In this document: piece by piece, positions 21,701-33,700 of the stretch
Numbering within the stretch: position 1 is the stretch's first letter
How the letters are laid out: each line of letters starts with the position of its first letter
Assembly: GCA_024516035.1 (NCBI GenBank)
Contig: CM044957.1
Coordinates: 20,402,676 to 20,466,675 of the forward strand
Length of the DNA: 64,000 bases
Direction: 5' to 3'
Origin: Bactericera cockerelli
Lineage: Eukaryota; Arthropoda; Insecta; Hemiptera; Triozidae
The notes under the pieces: model-generated
What the model was told of the DNA's origin: nothing
The model's database searches: none
What the model saw: only the letters and a program-made list of their open reading frames with translations
Translations under genes and position numbers: made by a program

Positions 21701-24700
21701 GAAATGAAAGTACCGAGTATTATTGTATGTTCCAAAATTGCCTCTTACTATGGCTCTAAGAAATATTGACCCATATATTTGCCTAACTTCGAGTTACTAA
21801 ACATGGTGTCAATTCAGCATAATCAGTAGGTAAATATAAACAGAAGAAGTGAGAAATTATACTAGATATACATTGAATAATTATAAATTAATAAGCAAGC
21901 ATAGATATATCCATGGAATATACCCTGAAATTTTCAATTCGATTGGACAAAAAATGAAACTTATATCATGTTACATACGACTTATATCACGTTAGGTAGA
22001 TGGATAATTAGATTGTGACAAATCAATGTTGATCGAGTTAAACCATACTCACTTCGTTCGAAATTAAACGTTCATAGGAGGTTGACTCAAACTACCAACT
22101 ACTGTTTTTATTTCTCACGAGAAAACCGGACATCCAAAGTACAGACTAAAAAAAAATTCTACCTAGCCGGGATTCGAACCCAGGTCACCTTGCAAACTTT
22201 GTGTTTTACCTACACCAGTGGACGACCACAGAGACTGCTCAATACATAATATTTTATTATAATTTATCATTGTTTTGATCTACATTAATCAATATTTTTC
22301 CTCATACTGGCCAATATTTTGTACATTTCTCATATTATAGACCTAGTTTACCTCTTGATGTAGAAATCTCTGAATGAAGTTATGTAACGTTATTATTCCC
22401 ACACTGATTAAATGGTCTGCTGGCAGCTTGGATGAAGCAAAGACGATTGTTTCCCTCCCATATTTTAAGTTATATGTGAGGCGAAGATTTTTTGTTACTC
22501 TCATAAATCTAAATTCAGTTTTTTTCTTTTTATGTCTTCGCTGATTTTTCTAAAATTTTATTTACATCGTAGTATAATTCTGCGTAATTAGATCTTTAGA
22601 AAGAACCTTCAGTCATCAACTTGGGATAACTAGGCGTGGCTCCAGGGTTCATTATAGATATTACTTTAGAGGGCTTTAAAGACTTTTCTACTTGTTTCAA
22701 CCATCTGAAATTAAGTGATCTTATTCACTTTGACTAGACCTTTCTAAAAACACCAGAAATACATCTCTAGGATAACAATAGACGGCTCTGGGCTCCAAAA
22801 TAAGTATTCTTTTCAAAGGCTCTAACTCAAGTTTGGTACAGTGTAATACTTTGGTTATATTTTTATATTTTTTCCTATGATAAGGCCTTTCGAAAAATAC
22901 CAGAATCGCAGCTCCAAGATAACCAGGGGCGGCTCTGTGCAATTTTCCGGTTTTATTTTAGAAGGCTATATCTCCTATCCTATAAAAAATAAATACTTGA
23001 AACTATAAAAGGTATGCAGAAATAAAAATTCTCTATCCAAAAACGTAGCTCACGTCTTTCCACGACAAGCACACATTGCTGTACCCTTGACAGAAAATTG
23101 GTCTGAAGAAAAAAAAAACCTGTATGAATATTTTAATAAAATTCAAGATTTTCGGCGTGGCCAGAAAACGACTTTAACTGTACGTAGGAACCTCGCGCTT
23201 TCGTGAAACATAATCTATTTTCGCGTCTCATTACGAATTTGAAATAAAAATTGATAAAAGTTAGCGCGAAGTGGGCGAAAACAATAAAACAAAATACATA
23301 TAAACTCTGTTTCGTGTTAATATAGGCCGGTTGGCTGGCGCTACTTGACGAGCGCTCGCCTACCGGCGAGCTTGATGTAAGTGGGAAAACTTGGAAAATC
23401 CCGCGATATTACGGAATCATGGGATTTTCTTCACACAATCACAGCGAGAGAATTATTCCCTGTGTCAGAATCCCTCCACGTGTTTGTTTTTCACAATCCT
23501 TAGACATAATTTTACGTATATAAGACCATTAGGCCATCGTCGCTGACACGTTGAATAATAATAATAATAATATCGCCTTATTTATACTGCCCGATTAAGA
23601 CTACTAGAGTCCTATTATTCCAGCAGTAAGACCAAGACATAATTATTATTATGTAAGTGGTAAATTTCCCAAATAGGAGGATAACTTGTCATGTCCCGAT
23701 TGGATTTCGAACCCACGACCTCTGGATTCACAGAGTGCCGCCTTTACCACTGAGCTACCCGGACAGTAAAGTTGAATGCTCCGGTTCTAGTAAGATCACG
23801 AATTTGGGCAACGTCCAGCGGGGTGAAGAGTTTGAGATGCTAGTATTTTAGCCAAACGCAGGCTGGGTGGGGTATAATAATATTTCCGTGTCCGTAAATA
23901 GGCACAGATACCTATATAACGGTGGTGAAAGGATTAAATGAACGCCCAGATTTAATGTCTAGCCTCTTCCTTCCCAATGTGCATCTGAATGCACATTTTT
24001 TTGGTAATGCTATCATACCAAGACAAAATTGTCCCGCCTATAATAACGCACATAGTTCTCCTTCCTTTGAAAAAACCTCTGTGGTAAGTATCCGTTCACA
24101 TTAAAGATTAAAATCAACATGAGTTCAGAAAAGTGTTTGTGCATTTGAATGCACCTAGGGAAGATACCATTACAAACCCTATATTGCGAATGTGCATTTG
24201 GATGCACATCGGACAGGTACCACTACAAATGATAAAAGCGCTTGGGAAGGAGGAGGCTAGGCTTCTTTCATATTTATTATATCTATTTGGTTTTAACACT
24301 TTTAACGTCCTGATTTGAGATAGTCAGGACGGGGGTTTTACCCTCCATTTGCTGTGGGAATCGTGTGTGTGTTTGTATGTGGCTGTGTGGGTGTGTATAT
24401 GTGTGTGTGCGTTCTTAGGCTAAGAAGGATAAATTTTGTTAGCTGGTACGAATCTCAGTAAACAGGATAAAACTATCTTCCTGACTATATAAAATTAGGA
24501 CTTTAAAAGCAAATGGAATCAATTGTGTTGTTGTGTAAAATGTAAAGTTTCCATTGAAAATCCTACAACCAGGTCAGATAAAAAAATCTTCACAGTGGTC
24601 ATTGTGGCTGATACACTAGCTTACACGCACGGTGATCTTGATTCCCGCCATAAAGTGACTTTTTCAGATGTCAATATCTCGGGAACGAAAGGTCGCAGGA

Positions 24701-27700
24701 GAAAAATATTTTTGGCGCAAAACGGCACTAAACGAGCCGAATCGAATGAATCTAGTCTCAACTCAATCCGTTCTAGTGGGCTGCTAGCTTAACGTTAAGC
24801 TAGCAGCCCACCTGGGGGGGGTCTATATCTCGAGAACGGTAGGGGTACAAAAAAAGTTTTGATGACAAAAGTTGGAGCACAAAACGAGCACAAAACGATG
24901 GTATAAAAAAATCCCGAAAATTCCAAGAAAAAAAAATTTCCCGCCAAAAAGTGACTTTTTCAAATGTCAATATCTCGGGAACGAAAGGTCGCAGGAGAAA
25001 AATATTTTTGGCACAAAACGGCACAAAACGAGCCAAATCCAATAAACCTAGTCTCAACTCAATCCGTTGTAGTGGGCTGCTAGCTTAACGTTAAGCTAGC
25101 AGCCCACCTGGGGAGGGTCTGTATCTCGAGAACGGTAGGGGTACAAAAAAAGTTTTGATGACAAAAGTTGGAGCACAAAACGAGCACAAAACGATGGTAT
25201 AAAAAAATCCCGAAAATTCCAAGAAAAAAAAATTTCCCGCCAAAAAGTGACTTTTTCAAATGTCAATATCTCGGGAACGAAAAGTCGCAGGAGAAAAATA
25301 TTTTTGGCACAAAACGAGCCGAAGAGAATAAACCTAGTCTCAACTCAATCCGTTCTGGTGGGCTGCTAGCTTAACGTTAAGCTAGCAGCCCACCTGGGGA
25401 GGGTCTATATCTCGAGAACGGTAGGGGTACAAAAAAAGTTTTGATGACAAAAGTTGGAGCACAAAACGAGCAAAAAACGATGGTATAAAAAAATCCCGAA
25501 AATTCCAAGAAAAAAAATTTTCCCGCCAAAAAGTGACTTTTTCAAATGTCAATATCTCGGGAGCGAAAGGTCGCAGGAGAAAAATATTTTTGGCACAAAA
25601 CGGCACAAAACGAGCCAAATCCAATAAACCTAGTCTCAACTCAATCCGTTGTAGTGGGCTGCTAGCTTAACGTTAAGCTAGCAGCCCACCTGGGGAGGGT
25701 CTATATCTCGAGAACGGTAGGGGTACAAAAAAAGTTTTGATGACAAAAGTTGGAGCACAAAACGAGCACAAAACGATGGTATAAAAAAAATCCCGAAAAT
25801 TCCAAGAAAAAAAATTTTCCCGCCAAAAAGTGACTTTTTCAAATGTCAATATCTCGGGAACGAAAGGTCACAGGAGAAAAATATTTTTGGCACAAAACGG
25901 CACAAAACGAGCCGAATCCAATAAACCTAGTCTCAACTCAATCCGTTCTGGTGGGCTGCTAGCTTAACGTTAAGCTAGCAGCCCACCTGGGGGGGGTCTA
26001 TATCTCGAGAACGGTAGGGGTACAAAAAAAGTTTTGATGACAAAAGTTGGAGCACAAAACGAGCACAAAACGATGGTATAAAAAAATCCCGAAAATTCAA
26101 AAAAAAAAATTTCCCGCCAAAAAGTGACTTTTTCAAATGTCAATATCTCGGGAACGAAAGGTCGCAGGAGAAAAATATTTTTGGCACAAAACGGCACAAA
26201 ACGAGCCGAATCCAATAAACTTAGTCTCAACTCAATCCGTTCTGGTGGGCTGCTAGCTTAACGTTAAGCTAGCAGCCCACCTGGGGGGGGTCTATATCTC
26301 GAGAACGGTAGGGGTACAAAAAAAGTTTTGATGACAAAAGTTGGAGCACAAAACGAGCACAAAACGATGGTATAAAAAAAATCCCGAAAATTCCAAGAAA
26401 AAAAAATTTCCCGCCAAAAAGTGACTTTTTCAAATGTCAATATCTCGGGAACGAAAGGTCGCAGGAGAAAAATATTTTTGGCACAAAACGGCACAAAACG
26501 AGCCGAATCCAATAAACCTAGTCTCAACTCAATCCGTTCTGGTGGGCTGCTAGCTTAACGTTAAGCTAGCAGCCCACCTGGGGGGGGTCTATATCTCGAG
26601 AACGGTAGGGGTACAAAAAAAGTTTTAATGACAAAAGTTGGAGCACAAAACGAGCACAAAACGATGGTATAAAAAAATCCCGAAAATTCCAAGAAAAAAA
26701 ATTTTCCCGCCAAAAAGTGACTTTTTCAAATGTCAATATCTCGGGAACGGAAGGTCGCAGGAGAAAAATATTTTTGGCACAAAACGGCACAAAACGAGCC
26801 GAATCCAATAAACCTAGTCTCAACTCAATCCGTTCTGGTGGGCTGCTAGCTTAACGTTAAGCTAGCAGCCCACCTAGGGGGGGTCTATATCTCGAGAACG
26901 GTAGGGGTACAAAATAAACTTTTGTTGGCACAAAACGGCACAAAACGAGCACAAAACGTTGAGCCTTATTTGGTCAAAATCCGTTCTGGTGGGCTGTCAG
27001 CTTAACGCACCTAGCAAACACTATTGTTCAAACCCAAATGGCAAGCAAAAATTAAGGTCAATCAGATAAGAGTTAAATTTTTAGGTATGGGTAGGACCAA
27101 CACCTTTGGTCCTAGTTCTGTTAGGGTCCATTCCTATACCCATTTTTATAGAAAAAAGTGACCTTTATTTTAGCTCTAGTATACATGGACAAATAATGTT
27201 CGCTATGTTTTCAGGAACACCTTGTATAAAAAATCCATTTACATTCAGTCATTAATAATCAACAGAACTCCGAACCGGTTTAACTAAACGACTCCCAATT
27301 TAGCATAGATTTCTGCTTTTCTAGAGTCTCAGTTTGATACTATAGCACTTGACAGACACTCGATTGTGTTTCGTTAACTTACTTCTCCAGTATTAAGTAG
27401 TATAGGTTTAGGCTTATGACAGGCGACCTGGTCAGCTGAAGGTTTTGCTAGAATATTGGTCACCAAATTCCACAGTGGATTTTCATTACTTGTTGTGCCT
27501 TGCTTGAATGTGAAAGCTCCTGGCCCATCGGTAGTACCCGCTGCAAAACTGTGGCCCATTGCAGGCAAACATCCTCGTACCTAGAAGTTAAAACAATGAT
27601 CGTGACACTAAACAGGCTGTTTAGTTTTTTTTGAGGAGGGGAAAGCTCATACCGAAAAGCGTGAGACTCAGACATGGACCACGCGGTATCCATGGCTGTC

Positions 27701-30700
27701 TACCCTAACTAAAACCCGCGGCTCCTCATCAATACTAAAAAATACCGTTGTGGGACTGTTAAATATTACTTCAACAACGTTATGGTCCTATGTAACTAGT
27801 CCTCGGACAAACTGCTCCTATAGTGAAACATATTGAGTATAATAACTTGTCGTATAATTCTATATCCTTACTAGTTCAGAGTGTCTGTCTTCGTGTCAGC
27901 ACATTTCTTTAGTTTACATTGATTGGAGGTCACCTTCAAATGTCCCCTTTAAAGCTTTGAATGCGATGTGGTCTTAAACAGATTTTTCCTATCGTTAGTA
28001 GTTCTCGAGATATTTGAATGTCTCGTTTATACCTTAAATGGGCGTATACCTTAAATTGTGTGTGGTTTGTGTGTGTGTGTGTGATGGATTGGCGAAGCGG
28101 GTGCAGCCAGCTTTTTATAATTGATAATAAAAAAATGAACTTGACCCCCCACTGGCCCCAACAAAGGGGTAAGTTTTGGGCTCCCGGCCCAAACACTTAT
28201 GCTTACTTGAAAAGATGGTTTCATTATCCCGGTTTACCGTGTAAAATTTTAATCTTTCTTAGATAATAAATTCATAAGATTTTCTGGGTTTCCAGAAAAT
28301 CTTATGATTATACTAACCTGAGTTATATTACCAGTATTAGGATCTCTATATTCAGCAGTTTCATCCGGAACTTTCAAATATCTGTGTACGTAGTCTAGTG
28401 CCCCCGTAACCTCTTCTTGATGACTTTGAAACAGCTCCTAGGACACAAGAGAATCCAATTTGTATGAGTGAAAATCTTAAAGGCTAGATTAATAAATAAA
28501 TACGATTGATATGGTAATTAGAAACTTTTTTTTTCAATCGAAAAAAAAAGTTAAACTGATGACTGAATAGAAAAAGTTAACGAAAAATGATTAAAAATTT
28601 CCGTCTCTAGATATTTCAAGAGGCTCCTTTTTTTTTGGCGGACCCTGTATCGTAGAATATCATTTTTCCTACATTCTAGATTCTACAAAAAATTCTATAG
28701 CGGCAGTTCGCAGACCTCATTTTTGCTCTTTTTTGTCCGAAATTTTGGATTCAGATCAAAATCATATGTAATTAAAAAATAATACATATATGTATAAATG
28801 AGAAATATGGACGGACTTTGTATGTATTTTTATGTATAAATGAGAAATATGAGTGAAAATTGAGGGTACATACGAAGGCTTTGTTAAACATTCGCTCTGC
28901 TATGATTCGTGTACTCTCCATCATGTCTCTGCCCGGACCAGACGCTACGCATGCATCTCCTTGAGAAGGACAAGAGCTGGTGTCCTTATGACAGTCCAAC
29001 CCGGTCTTGAGGCACTTAGGACCTTTGATATTAGGAGATACGTCACCTAGATTGGACGAGGCAAACGCTGCTACAAATTTTCCCTGCGAATAGAAAGTAC
29101 CTAACTATCAGAATATACTTCCGATTTCTAATATTAGATTTTTTTAAAATTAGGAATTTACTTAGGAGACCGACAGACACAAAACCAAAGTTACTCAGGA
29201 AGTTGTGAAAGGTCCAGAAAAAAATTAAATCAGAGCAAAAAAATCATTTTTTTAAACAAATTTTTCCAATATTAGAATTTTTTATATTAATTTTTTATAT
29301 TTTATCGAAAGTAATAAATATCCTCTATTTCAATGGATACCTTTTTTCACTGTCCTAATTGGCGAGATATGCTAGTATTTGAAAAATCTCATTTAATAGC
29401 TCAACTTTTTGAAAATGAACGTTTTACCATGCAAAATTTTAGCTCAATCTGACTTGCGTTTCCAGAGTTATAGCGTTTTAAACATACACACTTACACACA
29501 CACAAACGAATCATTTTATAAATCTTATAAAATGTAATTGGTTTACATGTCACCTTGCCAATAAGTTCATCTGGATTATATTTCTGCTCCATCAAAATAG
29601 ATGCTAGTCCGACATTATCACTGGATATGAGACGGTTTGTATTATTCATAGAAGTGGGATGGACTGCAAACCAGTTGATCATGCCCATGGGTTCATTGAT
29701 ATCAGATATAAACTGAAGCTGGACCATAGTCTTGTCTACGTCGTATTCGTATCTGTAAGGACAATTTTTTTTGATATTATTTTTCTAGGAAGCTCCTCAA
29801 ATTTTAAAATGAGAACCTAAAGTTTTAAAACTGTGGAAAAATTTACAGAATTTTCAACTGAAATTAGTTCAATTTTATTTCATTTTGTTTCTAATGTTGA
29901 CTTATAGTTAACCAATTAAAAAAAAAAATAAAAAAAAAAATGAATAATCCAGCCTCTTCGCAAGATTATACCAAATATCCTCATCGTCTTGGTCTTTATA
30001 AAACAACAAGGTTTAGCTATGTGGATATATCCACATAAGATCTGCACATCGTGATCTACAACAGACGAATACCTATTAAAATTGAAAATGCTCTGATTGA
30101 TGAACAAAGTATTGAGATTTGTCAGAATAATCCCTCAATTTTTACAAGACCTGTTCATACGTGGACTTGGGGCACCCCTAGTAAATACCGCTGGTGGTGA
30201 TGAAGACAATGTTTGGCATGTTCGATGGCGTCGTGGTACTCTATTACATGGGAGACAGTACATCCTACCACAAGGTGCTGTGGGAAGTCAATTTGTAGAT
30301 CTCCTAACCAAGGAAGTTCAAGATATGTCTCAAACGGAAACTCTCCCTCTGAACGTATTTTCTTCATGTGTGTCACAATTTTACAAAAGGAAAAAATAAT
30401 TACATCTGGTACTGACATAAGGTGCCTCCTAAAAAAACGTATGGATATGTAGAATGAAACCCAATTTGACGAACTACTTCAAGAAGCCACTCGTTGTGAT
30501 AGACAAACGAAAACATCACTTCAGATATTTACAGATGAACACAAAGTGCGGATTTTTACGCGCCTAGTTTTACAAGGAAAACTTCGAGACTTAACGAGAT
30601 GGATAAATGATTATTCTGGTGAGGGCGTTTTGTTACCTGATTCTTTGATGCTAGATGGAAGATTGGAAACAAAACATCCTGAACAAAGATGTCCCAATGA

Positions 30701-33700
30701 GGAAATGTTCATGAAATGTGATACTCTTCCAGTCATGGTAGATGTTGATGTTACTGCTGGTCATGTTGAGAAGGTGACAAGATCCATGAGAGGAGGTGCT
30801 GGTCCAAGCTGCACAGATGCTGACCAATGGAGTGTGATGCTGAGATAGTCAACATCTGCGGAAAGCTGTTGCGTCATTGATACGAAAATTAGCAAACGGA
30901 ATCGTTGAATGGAATTCTCAGTTCGTGCTTTGCTTGCGAGACGTGGATTAGCATTGGATGAATGTCCAGGTGTAAAGCCAATTGGCAATGGAGAAGTATG
31001 ACAGCGAATCTGTGCTAAAACCATGGCCCACATCACAGGAGAAGATGTCAGAAAAGAATGTGATGCGGATCAGCTCTGTGCTGGCACCAAAGCTGGTATT
31101 GAAGGTGGAATACACACAATGTCTGACTTGTTTGATGAAGACGATGATACATCCATTCTCCTAGTTGATGCATCAATGCCTTCAATGCATCAAAGTTCTA
31201 TAAATAGACCTTTGACACTTTGGAATATACCAAATCTTCCAACACTATGTGATGGATGTGGCACAGACTTCATCATCACCCATGCACTCAACTGGAAGAA
31301 AGGTGGTCTTATAAAACACGGACACGATCAACACAGGGACTTTTGTGCTGCAACGGTAAATTTAGCCTTCAATAGTGTTGAAATAGAACCTCTGATGCGA
31401 GAGCGGACAAATAATGTTCCAGCACTTTATGCAGACTTCAAGGCAGTTGGTGTTTGGGAGGCAAGGAGAGTAGCGACAACCGCATTGTAAATGCCGACGC
31501 TCCCTCTTATGCTTCTCAAAGCTGGAATACAACAGCCAGTCATCATGCAGCAGAAAAACAGGAAATATGATGCTGCAGCAGAAGAGGCTAGAGGTTCATT
31601 CACACCACTAGTCTGTACCATAGAAGGTGTGCTCCACAAAGAATATGACACATATGTGAGGAGATTGTCATTCAACCTTTCAACAAAGTGGAACAAACCC
31701 TATTCCCAATTACCTACTATCTCAATTACACAAGGACAAATGTCAATAATAAGAGCAGTTGGGTTGAGATAAGAGGAGCAAGGAGGCTCATAAGAAGCTT
31801 ACCCTACAAAGATGGAGCGGGGATGCCTTATTTTTATATACAGGTAATTACTATTTTATGATGAATGAGTGTGTTTATATTAATAAAAAAAGTGAAGTGG
31901 ATGATCACAGTGCATCACAGCAAAAAAAACTTTGGTTTTACCAACAACACCAAAGTTAGGCTAACTTACTATTCTACCCACAAGGATTGAACTGAAGATT
32001 ACTTCAAGAAAGTTATGGTTTACGAGTCTAAAATCAACCCATATTCGACTGATGAACACCTTTAAAGCTGGAAGAGGGAAGGAGAATATCTAAAATCACA
32101 GAATTTCGGAAACATACTATATACAGGGTTTCCCATTACAAACGAGTCATTCAAATATCTTGAAAACTACTGACGATAAAAATATTCTGCGCAAGGATTG
32201 AAAAGATGGCCAACTTTTTCAGAAACATACTGTATATGTAAATGTATGTAGGTACATATCTCACCGCATGCGTTCATCCTCAGGATTCTGCAGATAGGCA
32301 GTTGGACTTCTGTTTATATTGGCATCCAGTAGTTCTCCTTTACTCACATATAGCCTCCCATTTTGTAAGTTTTCATGCGCGCGGTATATACTCTGGAACA
32401 AGACAAGAAACATCATGGTGTGATGAAACAATATACAGGGTCCGCCAAAAGAAAAAGGACCCAATCGAAATATCTAGAGCACGGATTAAAATTTTAAAAA
32501 ATGCTATAACACCTGTACCATAATGTCGAGGGGGAAACCTTTTCTACCAGGTTTTGATTTTTTATCATTACCAGGGGCAGCCCCAGGGGGGGAGGGGGGT
32601 CAACTTTGGAATCTTAAATGGAACCACTCTATTTGTAATACATTTCTGAAAAGTAGTTGACATTAGAAGTATTTTCAGACAAGTTTGAGATTTTTAATCA
32701 AAACAGAGGGCCGGAGATATCGTGTATATTTCATTTCACAGGTTTCAGTCATTTTTTTTTTATTCAGGTATAATAAGTACATTTATTGTAAAAATTGTTA
32801 AACACTGTCTTGTCTTTCTATTTGAAATTACTAAATTTTCATCCCTTTTTGATACGATTAGCTTTACCAGGGGAGGTGTCAAGGGGTCAACTTTTTTTAA
32901 ATAATGTAAAAACCATTCTTTTTCGAGTATAATTTGTTCTAAGTAAAATAATACAATGATCCATGTTGTTCAATTTAAAATAAGATCAGGGCCGGATTTA
33001 CTTCAAATTAATGTGAAAAATTCTAAAACCCACATGCAGTCTTATACTCCTGCCCTGTTTTCAAATTAATAATATACAATAGAAAAAAGAAAATGAAACA
33101 GAAAAAATGTATAAATATGTATACATGTCCTAACTAAAGAGCGGGGTTATTTGCCTTTGGCAATCTCTTCCACCCAATCCTTTAACTTGTGGTGGAACTG
33201 ACCGCATAAAATCCTTTGTGAAACCCTGACATATTTACTCTATGTATCGTTCTTCTTTAACTATCTTCACACTGTATGTTTTTGAAATGTTTTGAAAATA
33301 ATATACGGAAGTTTTGCAACTTCTCTCTCGACTCTGATCTTGTCAGAACTTTCCCAGCTAACCAAGAGCTTTTCTTTTTAGCTTTCCCTTTAAATTCCAC
33401 AGTGAATTAGTTTTCTATCTTGGGAGCTCGCGGCTCAAGTAATCGCCACTTGACGCCACATCCCAAATTGGTGACCCCGACGTGATTGGTGCCAAATTGA
33501 TTGGTGACCATTCGCCGTTTTATCCGAACCTACCTTCGTTACCGGTAGTCGACCGCGCCGCGTGTTCGTTTTTCCGTTTCGTTCTCTTTCTCTGCCCACC
33601 GGGGTAGACCGTGCCGTTACCGTGTTTTCGTGGTCTCTAAACCCACGCCGTGTCCGTTTTTCGTGTCTTTCATTACTCCTCTATTTCACCATGAGTGATG

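Larger units (their letters stand above)
17087..27012. mobile_element. Complete 9.9-kb foldback (FB/MULE-like) transposon, 9-bp duplication
   Basis: Termini AGGTGCGTTAAGATGACAG (17087) and CTGTCAGCTTAACGCACCT (to 27012) are inverted and flanked by a perfect 9-bp direct repeat AGCAAACAC (17078-17086 and 27013-27021). Each arm has a short outer unit, a tandem array of ~296-bp units joined by 38-bp palindromes, and about 180 bp of inner unique sequence (to about 18430 left, from about 24430 right). The 6-kb core has no transposase; it holds SINEs, MITEs and other repeats. Long arms made of direct tandem repeats plus 9-bp duplications are known from Drosophila FB elements, which are related to Mutator-like transposons; assignment here is by structure only. 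It is inserted in ceramidase intron 8. Confidence 0.9.

Noticed and set aside
22721..22942. 73-codon ORF with [13 protein letters not shown]
   Set aside because: Contains two diverged copies of the same repeat phrase (CTTTCTAAAAACACCAGAAA-like) and no protein motif.
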